From Pyrinomonadaceae bacterium (GTDB taxonomy: Bacteria > Acidobacteriota > Blastocatellia > Pyrinomonadales > Pyrinomonadaceae): DNA of 64,000 nt. The notes under the pieces were generated by a model. That model was not told where the DNA came from and ran no database searches. It was given only the letters and a program-made list of their open reading frames with translations. The position numbers were made by a program, and so were the translations under genes. The stretch lies in the NCBI GenBank assembly GCA_013003215.1, contig JABDKD010000143.1:1-64000 (forward strand), written 5' to 3'. Shown here piece after piece: positions 19,214-28,399 of the stretch (positions are counted from its first letter, which is position 1; each line of letters begins with the position of its first letter).

Positions 19214-20707
19214 TTAGCTTCCCCTTACCGGTAGGTTCCTCGAACCAAGTCCGGCCTTGCCTTTCTCGTCCCACATATCGTCATTGAGCATTTGAAGTGC
19301 TTCTTCGCGGTGTGATGGTGGAATGACAACCCGTTCGTCCATCGTCGGCAGCGAGGTCAGCCGATAGATCGCTTCAGCTTCGGCCTCGTCCATACCGCAT
19401 TCTTCAAGTGCCACCCTGACAGTTTCGGCGTCAATATCTCCTACCGTTTCCAACCGCTTGAATAGCCTCACTGCATACTGCTTCTTAAGCGCAAGCGAAA
19501 CATGATCGATATTGCCCGCTGAAAACAGGCTCGCCATGAACTCCAGCGGCAGCCTCGACTTCTCAATCGGACTGAATAGTTCATCGTTCGCAGTGTCGTA
19601 CACTCCGTCCTCAGTGTTTGCCATCACCGGCAACATCGGCGGGACGTAAAACAGCATCGGCAATGTGCGGAATTCAGGGTGAAGCGGCAGGGCAAGTCCC
19701 CATTCCTTCACAAACTTGTAGACCGGTGACCGCTCGACAGCCTCGAGTGTTCTCTCATCGATCCCGTTCTTCATCGCGCCTTTCCTGACTTCGGGGTCGT
19801 GCGGGTCGAGGAGGATATCGCGATGCGCGTCAACAAGGTGGCCATCCGGAACGTTGACCGAATCGACTAGTTTGTCTGCGTCGTATAGCAAGCCTCCCAG
19901 ATACCTAATCCGTCCGACGCAGGAATGGAAGCAAGCCGGTGCCTGACCCGTCTCGAGACGCGGAAAACACAAGATGCATTTTTCGCTTTTGCCGGTCGAC
20001 CAGTTATAGAAGGTCTTCTTGTAGGGGCACGCGGTTACACACATTCTCCATGCACGGCATTTGTCCTGGTTGATCAGGACCACGCCATCCTCGCCTCGCT
20101 TATAGATTGCGCCTGAAGGGCATGAAGCAACACAACTGGGATTTAGGCAGTGGTTGCAAATGCGCGGAAGATAGAAGAACACGAGTCGTTCGATATCGAA
20201 CAATTCCTCTCTTTGTTCCTCAGTCAGTGCATCGAGGTTCGGGTCATTTGCCGCATACACAGGCGAACCGCTGAGATCGTCGTCCCAGTTTGGTCCCGCT
20301 TCGATCTCCATGTACTCACCCGTAATCATCGAAACAGGGCGAGCGGTCGGCTGATCTGCTCCCTCAGGTGCGTCAAAGAGGTTTTCGTATTCGTAGGTCC
20401 AAGGTTCGTAATAATCGTCCAGTTTCGGAAGATCCGGGTTATGAAAGATGTTGAGTAACCGCGAACTCTTAGAACCCATCTTGAGGCCAGGCTTTTCACC
20501 GTTACTCTCCCAGCCGCCCTTATATTTAGTCTGGTCTTCCCAGGCAGTCGGATATCCTGTTCCGGGCTTGGTCTCAACGTTATTCCACCACATGTACTCC
20601 GCGCCCTCGCGATCGGTCCAGACGTTCTTGCAGGCGATCGAACAGGTGTGGCACCCGATACACTTATCCAAATGAAACACCATCGAAGTTTGAAGTCTGA
20701 CGTCCAT
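19214..20707 (-). CDS. narH: Respiratory nitrate reductase beta subunit
   Basis: This 497-residue protein carries four iron-sulfur clusters linking NarI to NarG. Motifs are CIGCHTCSIAC near residue 16, CNHCLNPSCVASC, CRAWRMCVTAC and CILC...CFHSC. The Trp replacing one cysteine in CRAW is a NarH hallmark that yields a [3Fe-4S] cluster. It lies in the cytoplasm on the membrane surface. A strong AAGGAG site precedes the ATG by six bases, 18 bases downstream of narG. Confidence 0.96.
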   Translation of the reverse strand: MDVRLQTSMVFHLDKCIGCHTCSIACKNVWTDREGAEYMWWNNVETKPGTGYPTAWEDQTKYKGGWESNGEKPGLKMGSKSSRLLNIFHNPDLPKLDDYYEPWTYEYENLFDAPEGADQPTARPVSMITGEYMEIEAGPNWDDDLSGSPVYAANDPNLDALTEEQREELFDIERLVFFYLPRICNHCLNPSCVASCPSGAIYKRGEDGVVLINQDKCRAWRMCVTACPYKKTFYNWSTGKSEKCILCFPRLETGQAPACFHSCVGRIRYLGGLLYDADKLVDSVNVPDGHLVDAHRDILLDPHDPEVRKGAMKNGIDERTLEAVERSPVYKFVKEWGLALPLHPEFRTLPMLFYVPPMLPVMANTEDGVYDTANDELFSPIEKSRLPLEFMASLFSAGNIDHVSLALKKQYAVRLFKRLETVGDIDAETVRVALEECGMDEAEAEAIYRLTSLPTMDERVVIPPSHREEALQMLNDDMWDEKGKAGLGSRNLPVRGS

Positions 20708-20725
20708 AGTTCTCCTTTCAGGCCT

Positions 20726-23700
20726 TTAGTAAGTGACCTTCTCCAGTTTCCTGACCATGATGAACGTGTCGCGGTTGACACCGGTCGGGCCCCAATAATT
20801 AAAGTGATACGTGTATTGACCGTAGCCGCCCATCATCAGCGTGGGTTTTAATCGAATTCTCGTAAGGCTGTTGTGGCCTCCGGCTCTTCGGTTTCCCCGA
20901 AGCGGCGATTTCGGAACACCAAGCGTTCTTTCGGGTGAGTGGTATTGAATACAAACACCTCTTGGAATTCGTGCCGAGACGATACAGCGCGTGCAAAAAA
21001 CGCCATTGTCGTTGTAGACCTCGACCCAGTCGTTATCGTTGATGCCGAGGCTCGCGGCGTCTTCATCGTTCAACCAAAGAGGTTCACAACCCCTTGAAAG
21101 GGTCATCATTCGGTGGTTATCCGAGTAGGTTGAGTGAATATGCCACTTCCCGTGCGGCGTTAAGTAGTTTAATGCTAAGGCTTTACCGTCAGTCGGGCTG
21201 ACCTTTAGATCACCGTAATCAGCAGGAAGAGGCGATGGCTTGTACGTCGGCAGGTTTTCGCCGAACGCGATATAACCTTCCTGGTCCTGGTAATAGTGCT
21301 GTCTTCCGGTAAGCGTTCGCCATGGCACAAGTTTTTCGTAGTTGTAAGTGAACGGCGCATAGGCTCTGCCTTCATCGACAAGTCCCGACCAAACCGGACT
21401 GTTGATAATTCTCTTGGGCTGCGCCTGAAGATCCGCGTAGCTTGCCCGTGCATGCCGGCTTTTCTCAGCGAGGTCTGCCAATATACGGCCGACCTTTTTC
21501 TCCATGAACTTGTAGCCGCGGTAGGCCAACTCTCCGTTTGATTCCGGAGCAAAATGGAGGATCATATTCGCCGCGTCTTCCGCTCTCTTGATCGAGGGGT
21601 ATTTTCCGCCGCCCCATTCCTCGACCGGGTATTTCCTTGATTCGATTACTTCTTCGTAGAGGTCCTCGGTTTCGTACTTCACGCCATGAGCCCCGAGACC
21701 GTTCCTGACATTGGGACCGAAAGAGATGAACCTCTTGTAAAGATTCGCGTAGTCTCTTTCGACAACCTTCACGTGCGGCATCGTTTTCCCCGGGATCGGT
21801 TCGCATTCGCCTTTTGACCAGTCTTTGATCTCAGGTTGTGAAATCTCATCCGGAGAATCGTGAAGCAGCGGTACCGTGACCAGGTCACGGACCGGTTCCG
21901 GTAAGTTGGTTTCAGCGAGTTCGCTTACTTTCTTTGCAAGCCCCCTGAAGATCTCCCAGTCGCTTCTCGATTCCCAACACGGCGGAACAGCTTCCGAAAG
22001 CGGGTGGATAAACGAGTGCATATCTGTCGAGTTGAGGTCGGCCTTTTCATACCAGGTTGCTGCCGGGAGAATAATGTCCGAGTAAAGCGCAGATGTGTCC
22101 ATTCGGAAGTTCAGATCGACAACGAGGTCCATCTTTCCTTCCGCGGCCTCTCTTTCGACATTGATGTCGTTAACAGAACCTTCGGCGCATTGCTCGGCGA
22201 CATCATTGTGGTGAGTTCCCAAGTAATACTTCAGGAAAAATTCATGTCCCTTCGCGCTGGACATAAGGGCGTTACCGCGCCAGATGAACCAGACTCTAGG
22301 GAAGTTTGCCGGATTGCTCGGGTCTTCCGCAGAGAATTTGAGTTTCTTGTCCTTGAGCTGTTTTGCAACATAAGCAGCTGTGTCTTCCGGACTATTCACT
22401 CCCACAGCGGCCGCATCAGCAAGAATCTCGTGATTGGGTTTCTCAAACTGGGGGTAAAAAGGAAGCCATCCGTTTCGCACCGCTTTGATCTGAACATCTG
22501 CAGTATGTCCCTTTGCAACCGAGCCAGCGCCGTTCACCGCGGTGTTTTCGGGCAGAGTGTGGTATTGAGAAAACTCTTTCTCATAACGCCACTGTTCACT
22601 GTTTATGTAGTGCCACGACGGCGCATTCTGGAGCCTTGACGGGCCGATCCAGTCCTTCGCGAAGGCTAGGTTTGACCATGACGCCACCGGTGCGAGTTTC
22701 TCTTGTCCGACATAGTGATTCAGTCCGCCGCCATTCTTTCCAACGCAACCGCATAGCATAAGAGCTGTTATTGCGGACCTGTAGATCAAATTGTTGTGAT
22801 ACCAGTGATTGATGCCGGCACCGATGATGACCATGCATTTGCCTTCGGTCTCGCGGGCGGTTACTGACCATTCGCGGGCAAATTTTATTACGGTTTTACG
22901 GTCGATACCTGAAAATTTCTCTTGCCATGCCGGCGTGTAGGCTGAATTCTCATCATCGTAGTCGGAAGGATAGTCACCTTCGAGCCCTCTCGAAACACCA
23001 AATTGCGCCATCAGGAGGTCGTATACTGTCGTAACAATCTTTTCACCGTCTTCAGTCTGTATGGTTCTTGTAGGAACTCCGCGTTTAGCAACGTTGCCGC
23101 TGCCAAATTCGCGCGTTACTACCTGCACGGTTTCTTCGGAACCTTCCAGAAGCGATAGTTTAGGAGCGATCTCGGAGCCGTCGGTCGGGTCTATAAATTC
23201 CAGGTTCCAATTGCCTTCCTGGGTGCCCCAACGATGCCCCATCGTTCCACCCGGTGTCCGCGGCGCGTTCGAATGCTCATCCCAAATAAGGAATTTCCAT
23301 TCTCCATTTTCTTCACCCGCATAGCGGTCTGTCTTAGAAGCCCGCACCAGTCTTCCGGCCTCGTAACCGGTCTCGGTTTTGACGAGCTCGATCAGGAACG
23401 GCGAGTCGGTGTATTTCTTCGAATACTCTATAAAATAAGGCGTTCGTTGTTCGTGGTGGAACTCTTTGAGAATTACATGGTTAACGGCTTGCCAGTAGGC
23501 ACCGTCCTGACCGGCCAAAACCGGTATCCACTGGTCTGCGTATTTCGCAACCTGGCTGAAGTCGGGGGCCATTACGACCATCTTTGTGCCGTTGTGCCTT
23601 GCCTCTGCGGCAAAGTGACAATCAGGGGTCCGCGTCATGTTCAGGTTTGAGCCCATGACCGCGATGAATTTCGAGTTATACCAGTCCGCGCTCTCACAAA

Positions 23701-24361
23701 CATCGGTTTGCTCACCCCAGATCTCCGGGGAGGCGGGCGGAAGATCACAATACCAGTCGTAAAAACTCAGGTTTACTCCGCCCATAAGCTGGAGGAAACG
23801 GGATCCGGCGCCATATGAAAGGAAAGACATAGCCGGGATCGGTGAAAACCCGATGATCCGGTCAGGTCCGTGTTTTTTAATAGTGTGAATACAGGACGCA
23901 GCGATAATCTCCTGAACCTCGTCCCAGCTGGCCCTTCGAAATCCGCCTTTCCCGCGTGCGCGCTGGAATCGTGCCCTTTGAGCGGGGTTGTTCATAATCG
24001 ATTCCCAAGCTTTTACCGGGTCGCTGTGCTTTTCTTTGGCCTTGCGCCAAATATCCTGTAGGGCTCCCCGCAGGTAGGGATACTTAACTCTGATCGGGCT
24101 GTATAAATACCAGGAGTATGAGATACCCCGCTGGCATCCTCTCGGTTCGTAAGGCGGGATTCCGTCTTCGAGCAGGGGATAGTCGAGCGCCTGCATTTCC
24201 CAGGTTACGATTCCTTGTTTGACATAGATATTCCAACTGCAGCCGCCCGTGCAATTGACGCCGTGCGTACTTCTGATGACCTTGTCGTGCTGCCATCGAT
24301 TCCTGTAGAACTCTTCCCAGGAACGAGTCTTTGGACTGATCATGTCCTTTATCCAATTCAT
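20726..24361 (-). CDS. narG: Respiratory nitrate reductase alpha subunit
   Basis: This catalytic molybdenum subunit of about 1211 residues reduces nitrate to nitrite. The FS0 cluster ligands are His33, Cys37, Cys41 and Cys76, the same spacing as E. coli NarG His49/Cys53/Cys57/Cys92. The molybdenum-ligand aspartate is in YCDLPP. No twin-arginine signal is present, so the enzyme faces the cytoplasm and needs nitrate import by NarK. The start at 24361 forms an ATGA overlap with the upstream cytochrome gene. The absence of an export signal separates it from archaeal-type outward-facing Nar. Confidence 0.96.
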   Translation of the reverse strand: MNWIKDMISPKTRSWEEFYRNRWQHDKVIRSTHGVNCTGGCSWNIYVKQGIVTWEMQALDYPLLEDGIPPYEPRGCQRGISYSWYLYSPIRVKYPYLRGALQDIWRKAKEKHSDPVKAWESIMNNPAQRARFQRARGKGGFRRASWDEVQEIIAASCIHTIKKHGPDRIIGFSPIPAMSFLSYGAGSRFLQLMGGVNLSFYDWYCDLPPASPEIWGEQTDVCESADWYNSKFIAVMGSNLNMTRTPDCHFAAEARHNGTKMVVMAPDFSQVAKYADQWIPVLAGQDGAYWQAVNHVILKEFHHEQRTPYFIEYSKKYTDSPFLIELVKTETGYEAGRLVRASKTDRYAGEENGEWKFLIWDEHSNAPRTPGGTMGHRWGTQEGNWNLEFIDPTDGSEIAPKLSLLEGSEETVQVVTREFGSGNVAKRGVPTRTIQTEDGEKIVTTVYDLLMAQFGVSRGLEGDYPSDYDDENSAYTPAWQEKFSGIDRKTVIKFAREWSVTARETEGKCMVIIGAGINHWYHNNLIYRSAITALMLCGCVGKNGGGLNHYVGQEKLAPVASWSNLAFAKDWIGPSRLQNAPSWHYINSEQWRYEKEFSQYHTLPENTAVNGAGSVAKGHTADVQIKAVRNGWLPFYPQFEKPNHEILADAAAVGVNSPEDTAAYVAKQLKDKKLKFSAEDPSNPANFPRVWFIWRGNALMSSAKGHEFFLKYYLGTHHNDVAEQCAEGSVNDINVEREAAEGKMDLVVDLNFRMDTSALYSDIILPAATWYEKADLNSTDMHSFIHPLSEAVPPCWESRSDWEIFRGLAKKVSELAETNLPEPVRDLVTVPLLHDSPDEISQPEIKDWSKGECEPIPGKTMPHVKVVERDYANLYKRFISFGPNVRNGLGAHGVKYETEDLYEEVIESRKYPVEEWGGGKYPSIKRAEDAANMILHFAPESNGELAYRGYKFMEKKVGRILADLAEKSRHARASYADLQAQPKRIINSPVWSGLVDEGRAYAPFTYNYEKLVPWRTLTGRQHYYQDQEGYIAFGENLPTYKPSPLPADYGDLKVSPTDGKALALNYLTPHGKWHIHSTYSDNHRMMTLSRGCEPLWLNDEDAASLGINDNDWVEVYNDNGVFCTRCIVSARIPRGVCIQYHSPERTLGVPKSPLRGNRRAGGHNSLTRIRLKPTLMMGGYGQYTYHFNYWGPTGVNRDTFIMVRKLEKVTY

Positions 24362-25233
24362 ATTTTCGACCTCTCCACGATGTCGCCCCGGACGTTGCCG
24401 TGACGTTTGCGCCAAACAAAATTCAAGCCCACGAGCGCGAGCACAGTGAATACGAAACCCGTGATTAGGAATCTCGGTTCAACAGCGCCGCTGTCGGTAG
24501 TAGCCGCTATTGCTGCATTTGGACTAACTTCCTTAGAATGTTTTAGATACGCGAAAACCTGAACGATTTCCTCTTCGGTGAGTTTGTGATCCCTGAACAT
24601 CTCGGTCATTGTCGGGAAATTGGGCTCCTGAAGTATCAGGATCAATTCGGGGTCACGATATTTGATATTTGTAGCAGTCAGGTCCGGCCCCAGCGTTCCG
24701 CCGCCGTAAGAACCGAAACTTCCAATTCCGTGGCATGTGCTGCAGGCGACCCCGCCGTTTTCGAATTCCTTTTGGCCGGTGAACAGACGCCAGCCTTCAC
24801 GAACATCGCTCCTTCGAATAGGACGCGCCAGTTTCGCGCCTTCAGGCGTAAACATTTCGCCGCTGTCCGAAAGCGTTTTTATCGTCTTCAGGAGGGAATC
24901 CATTTCCTCATCGGTCAGCGATTGGTCCGGCATAATCTCAGGGGCGAAGTCCTTGAATAAAGAAGCTGCATCCTGGTCTTTCCTGCTCATCGCTGTCGGA
25001 GTTCGAATGAACTCTTTTAGCCACTCCTCCGACCGACGGTCAGTCACGCCCTTCAGATCGGGACCCTGCTTGTTGCCCCCGCCAATGTTGTGACAGCTGA
25101 AGCATTTGGTTTCAAAAACTTTTCTTCCGGGATCCTGACCAAATCCTGCCGCGGCCAGTATTCCGATCAGCAATGCAACAGCAAAAGCTACGAGACCTGC
25201 TGATTTGAAATAACTATTCTTTGTAATTGGCAT
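24358..25233 (-). CDS. Membrane-anchored diheme cytochrome c preceding narG
   Basis: This 291-residue exported protein has a hydrophobic signal or anchor ([20 protein letters not shown]). It carries a first cytochrome c domain with CFSCH (Cys44, Cys47, His48), a second with CSTCH, and a C-terminal transmembrane helix ([20 protein letters not shown]) with a basic tail. The domains are periplasmic. It lies between the Rrf2 gene and narG and overlaps both. By analogy Thermus nar operons have a diheme NarC there, but this protein is not clearly its homologue. It may link periplasmic electron carriers to the nar or ACIII complex. ATG 25233 is chosen; 25239 is possible. Confidence 0.85.
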   Translation of the reverse strand: MPITKNSYFKSAGLVAFAVALLIGILAAAGFGQDPGRKVFETKCFSCHNIGGGNKQGPDLKGVTDRRSEEWLKEFIRTPTAMSRKDQDAASLFKDFAPEIMPDQSLTDEEMDSLLKTIKTLSDSGEMFTPEGAKLARPIRRSDVREGWRLFTGQKEFENGGVACSTCHGIGSFGSYGGGTLGPDLTATNIKYRDPELILILQEPNFPTMTEMFRDHKLTEEEIVQVFAYLKHSKEVSPNAAIAATTDSGAVEPRFLITGFVFTVLALVGLNFVWRKRHGNVRGDIVERSKI

Positions 25234-25687
25234 AAACATCTTCAACTGTCTCCAATTCGAGTGTTTCCAGAGCACCCTCTTTTTCTCTCGGTCCCGCCAA
25301 GTCTCCGATCGTTGTCGACTTCAGCAGACCTATAAAGCTCCTTCTAAGCGGTAACCACGCTTCGTCAAGTTCGCATCTGTGGCCCTCACCGCAGTCTTCA
25401 AAACCGAGAATGCAGGAACGTGATTCCGGAATGGGATCCAACACTTCACAAATCTTCCAAAGGGTAATCTCGCTCGCCGGTTCGGCTAGCTCATAGCCGC
25501 CATGAATGCCTTTCGCCGACACCAGAAGTCCATGTTTTCTAAGATCTCCAAGTATCTTTCCCAGGTACGCCGGCGGAATTTTTTCAAAATCTGCTACCTC
25601 CTGGAGACTGCATGGATGCGAATCAGCGTGGCCTGCCAAGTAAACCATCGCGCGAATTCCATAAGTTGTTGTCTTTGAAAGGACCAC
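25214..25687 (-). CDS. Rrf2-family regulator with three clustered cysteines (NsrR/IscR-like)
   Basis: This 157-residue protein has an N-terminal winged helix (KTTTYGIRAMVYLAGH) and Cys92, Cys99 and Cys105, the position range used by IscR and NsrR to hold an iron-sulfur cluster. The spacing is six and five residues, slightly wider than the usual five and five. NsrR senses NO and IscR senses cluster supply. It is the first gene of the nar-act unit, so it probably controls its own operon. A GTG start at 25687 with GGAG five bases upstream is used. Its last 20 bases overlap the cytochrome gene. Confidence 0.85.
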   Translation of the reverse strand: MVLSKTTTYGIRAMVYLAGHADSHPCSLQEVADFEKIPPAYLGKILGDLRKHGLLVSAKGIHGGYELAEPASEITLWKICEVLDPIPESRSCILGFEDCGEGHRCELDEAWLPLRRSFIGLLKSTTIGDLAGPREKEGALETLELETVEDVYANYKE

Positions 25688-25710
25688 GTTGCTCCAACCG
25701 ATAAACGTAC

Positions 25711-25737
25711 CTTCTTATCTCTTTATGTATGATTGCG
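25711..25737 (-). promoter_or_regulatory. Element shared with the narK promoter
   Basis: CTTCTTATCTCTT (25711-25723), 8 bases, ATTGCG (25732-25737). It lies 24-50 bases upstream of the GTG of the Rrf2 gene and is in the same orientation and spacing as the copy upstream of narK. In the gap with the divergent PAS-LuxR gene, it is a good candidate for that regulator's own target or for a core promoter. Confidence 0.5.
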
Positions 25738-25809
25738 ATTCGTGATACGGTGAACAATAGTTAGAACGAATCATTTTTCTGGTTAAGATGCCTAGTCGAA
25801 TTTGTCCAT

Positions 25810-26448
25810 ATGAAGCGTCGTGAAATCCGAGATCTTGTTGAAAGTACCGCAGATGCAGCGTTTTCGGTTGACGGAATGCACAACATCGAATTTTGGAATG
25901 ATGCTGCAATAGAATTTTTTGGGATTCCGGCCGAGGAGGCAATCGGCACGATGTGTGCGGAAATAATCCAGGGCTATGACGATTGCGGCAAGTTTTGTTC
26001 AGCCGATTGTTGCGTTTTCGACGCTGCGTACCAGGGCAGCAAAATGAGGAATTTTGATCTCAAGGTAAAGGCCGGTGACAGGTCCCTTTGGTGCAACGTC
26101 TCGGTCATGATCGCGAAGGTAGACGGGGCAACGATGCCTTCGACGATTCACATCGTCAGGGAAATCGACCGGAGAAAACGATTAGAGGTTTTAGTGAAAG
26201 ATTTCGTTGCGGATGACACAGCCGCCGAGTCTACAGCCAGGAGCCCTGTGCGGGAGACACCGCTTACTGAACGGGAAAGAGAGGTACTGCAGAGTCTCTC
26301 AAAAGGAAAGACAAGTGCCGCGATTGCAAAGGAATTGAGCATAAGCCGCTCAACAGTAAACAATCATGTTCAGCATATTCTGAAAAAGCTGAACGCGCAT
26401 TCGAGGCTCGAGGCGATTCGGAGAGCCGAACACGCCGGGCTAATCTAG
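25810..26448 (+). CDS. PAS-LuxR type transcriptional regulator
   Basis: This 212-residue protein joins an N-terminal PAS sensor domain (about 1-120) to a C-terminal LuxR helix-turn-helix (LTEREREVLQSLSKGK, then SISRSTVNNHVQHILKKL). Five cysteines are packed in the PAS domain (Cys49, 59, 63, 67, 68), a pattern suited to an iron-sulfur cluster or disulfide switch, though this is inference. It is divergent from the nar operon and lies ahead of ric. It may sense redox or oxygen and control nar or narK. It ends in a clear terminator. No ribosome site is obvious. Confidence 0.85.
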   Translation: MKRREIRDLVESTADAAFSVDGMHNIEFWNDAAIEFFGIPAEEAIGTMCAEIIQGYDDCGKFCSADCCVFDAAYQGSKMRNFDLKVKAGDRSLWCNVSVMIAKVDGATMPSTIHIVREIDRRKRLEVLVKDFVADDTAAESTARSPVRETPLTEREREVLQSLSKGKTSAAIAKELSISRSTVNNHVQHILKKLNAHSRLEAIRRAEHAGLI

Positions 26449-26472
26449 CGAAATGTTAAAAACGTCGCAGCG

Positions 26473-26499
26473 AACATGACTTCGGTCATGTTTTTTTTT
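26473..26499 (+). terminator. Rho-independent terminator of the PAS-LuxR gene
   Basis: AACATGAC pairs with GTCATGTT around a TTCG tetraloop and is followed by nine T residues. It begins 25 bases past the stop. Confidence 0.92.
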
Positions 26500-26552
26500 G
26501 CGCCTAACATAGACAATCTTTGATGAGAATGGCGCATAGGAGGATTTGAGAG

Positions 26553-27260
26553 ATGTTGACAAAGACAGTAAGAGAGATAGCGTTGGAATCTCCGGCAACG
26601 GTTCGCGTATTTGAAGAGTTTAAGATCGATTATTGCTGCGGCGGATCTAAAAGCCTCGAAGAGGCCTGCCGGATCGCAGATGCAGACGAGGCGGGGGTCA
26701 CGTCAAGACTTGAAGCCGTACTCGATTCGGAAAACGGGAGCGAGGCCGAGCCGCCCGCAGATCCGGTCGAACTAATCGCTCATATAGTTCAGAAGCATCA
26801 TACGTACACCCGCAATGAGATCGAGAGACTAAGCCCTCTACTTAAGAAGGTGTGTGAGAAACACGGGCAGGCGCATGAAGAGCTTTTTGTCATTCGCGAC
26901 CATTTTCACGCTCTCGCCCTGGACTTAGGGCCACACTTGATGAGGGAAGAACAGGTACTCTTTCCGTACATAGAAAAACTCGCAAGATCGGTTCAAACCG
27001 GAGAGAACAGACCTTTCGCGCCCTTTGGTGAAGTGCGGAATCCGATTAGGATGATGAGCTTTGAGCACGAGACTGCCGGATCAATTCTTAAAGACATGCG
27101 AAAAGCTTCAAAAGAATACAAGCCGCCCGCAGGGGCATGTCCAAGCTACACCGCACTTTACTTCGGTCTTGAAGAACTCGAGCGCGATCTTCACAGGCAT
27201 ATTCACCTGGAAAACAATTTACTTTTTCCACTTGCGATTGAAATGGAGAGCGGCGCTTAG
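26553..27260 (+). CDS. ric: Iron-sulfur cluster repair di-iron protein
   Basis: This 235-residue protein has the N-terminal ScdA/Ric domain with the DYCCGG motif (Cys28, Cys29), then a hemerythrin-like bundle with VQKHHTY, FHALALDLGPHLMREEQVLF, FEHETAGS and HIHLENNLLFP. Ric repairs di-iron centres and clusters damaged by NO or peroxide. A perfect AGGAGG site sits nine bases before the ATG. It follows the PAS-LuxR terminator and overlaps the convergent hemerythrin gene by four bases. Its location beside the nitrate reductase operon fits protection from NO made from nitrite. Confidence 0.92.
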   Translation: MLTKTVREIALESPATVRVFEEFKIDYCCGGSKSLEEACRIADADEAGVTSRLEAVLDSENGSEAEPPADPVELIAHIVQKHHTYTRNEIERLSPLLKKVCEKHGQAHEELFVIRDHFHALALDLGPHLMREEQVLFPYIEKLARSVQTGENRPFAPFGEVRNPIRMMSFEHETAGSILKDMRKASKEYKPPAGACPSYTALYFGLEELERDLHRHIHLENNLLFPLAIEMESGA

Positions 27261-27832
27261 GAACGCCCTTTTTCCAGCGGCTTTATTTTTGTACGCCTCC
27301 GGGCGTACATTTCTTTGCCCGCTTCAAGCTGTTCGCCAGCGGTAAGTATTTGTGCGGAGGCCGGAAATACGAATTCGTTCTCGATTTGAATATGCGGCTT
27401 GTAGAGGTCGTACAGGCTCTCGGCAAGATCGTTGAACAGGTCAATAGAGTTGGTGTCAGGTCTTTCGATCAAGGCGAGACTCTCGGCCATCGTGGCCAAA
27501 CGGCCTTCTATGCTTGCGGCTCTTTTGTGCTGAGATTCCAATTGATCAAGGACTTCGAATATCTCTTCCGTACCGTCATCGTTGTGGTTGCGTATTCGGG
27601 GAAAGAGCGATACTTCTTCGTCCAGAGTGTGCTTCGCACCTGCCGAGGAAAGGTAGGTCAATACTCCGCTTACTGTCTCAATAACGGTTGGAATATCGGA
27701 AGGTTCAGCAACCTTTAAATCCCCCGCTGCCCGCCGCAAACCCTCCAGATTTGCCGCGATGCGCTGGTGACAATGAAAAAGGAAATCAAGGGGTTTTGAA
27801 AAGTCCGCATTATCGGCGTCAAATGGATTCAT
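27257..27832 (-). CDS. Hemerythrin-like (HHE) di-iron protein
   Basis: This 191-residue soluble protein has the hemerythrin pattern LFHCHQRI, KHTLDEEVSLFP, LESQHKRA and HIQIENEFVFP. These His/Glu sets match the di-iron ligands of the fold. The role is probably O2, NO or redox sensing or protection, by context. The last codons overlap the end of ric. A CRP/FNR-like palindrome is centred 40 bases upstream of the ATG. Confidence 0.85.
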   Translation of the reverse strand: MNPFDADNADFSKPLDFLFHCHQRIAANLEGLRRAAGDLKVAEPSDIPTVIETVSGVLTYLSSAGAKHTLDEEVSLFPRIRNHNDDGTEEIFEVLDQLESQHKRAASIEGRLATMAESLALIERPDTNSIDLFNDLAESLYDLYKPHIQIENEFVFPASAQILTAGEQLEAGKEMYARRRTKIKPLEKGRS

Positions 27833-27865
27833 GCGCCAATTCTATATGTTCCGGGGAGAAAATCT

Positions 27866-27879
27866 ATGATCATGATCAC
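27866..27879. promoter_or_regulatory. FNR-like palindrome upstream of the hemerythrin gene
   Basis: The perfect palindrome TGATCATGATCA (27867-27878) matches the FNR core TGAT-N4-ATCA. It overlaps the last bases of the preceding minus-strand gene and lies about 40 bases before the hemerythrin ATG. Activation would need a short leader; it could equally repress. Confidence 0.45.
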
Positions 27880-28334
27880 AGTTGCCCGTTTTGACGGCTC
27901 ACTTCGCGAAGAGGTTCGAGCACATAAGAGTTGAAGCCTGACGCGATATCGCCTGCAATTTCCTCCAATTCGGTCTCGCGGCCGACAAAGGTGTTTAGTG
28001 TCAAAAATTCGCGGCATCCCTGGCGGCTTTCGACCCTCCCGTTCGAATCGAGCGCGAGTACACATGAAGCAGCTGAAGTTGCTACGACGGAAACATAGAT
28101 GTCTGCAGTGTTTTCGCCGATGGGCCGCTTGATGACCTCAAGAGTCAGGCCGAATTTCGCATCTTTTGAAAACGCAATGTCTTTGACGGATTCGAACTCG
28201 CCAAGTATGAGACTCCTGGTTTGGTCCTCAAGGGCCCGGTCGTTTGCCCTAACGTCGAGTTTTACGGTGAATTGGGCGGCGGCTGCAGTGGCGAAAAGTC
28301 CAATCATAAAAACGGTAAGAATTAGATCTCGCAT
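27876..28334 (-). CDS. Secreted protein of unknown function
   Basis: This 152-residue protein has a signal peptide (MRDLILTVFMIGLFATAAAA) and a mature part with two cysteines (SCVLAL, QGCREF) that could form a disulfide in the periplasm. I do not recognise the family. AGAGGT lies about five bases before the ATG. It is followed closely by the hemerythrin gene on the same strand, but nothing in its sequence links it to di-iron chemistry. Confidence 0.7.
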   Translation of the reverse strand: MRDLILTVFMIGLFATAAAAQFTVKLDVRANDRALEDQTRSLILGEFESVKDIAFSKDAKFGLTLEVIKRPIGENTADIYVSVVATSAASCVLALDSNGRVESRQGCREFLTLNTFVGRETELEEIAGDIASGFNSYVLEPLREVSRQNGQL

Positions 28335-28399
28335 AAAAACCTCTAGAAACTTCTTTTCGAGATTCTAGCACGGCAGCCCCGCGTCATTTGCAGGCACGG

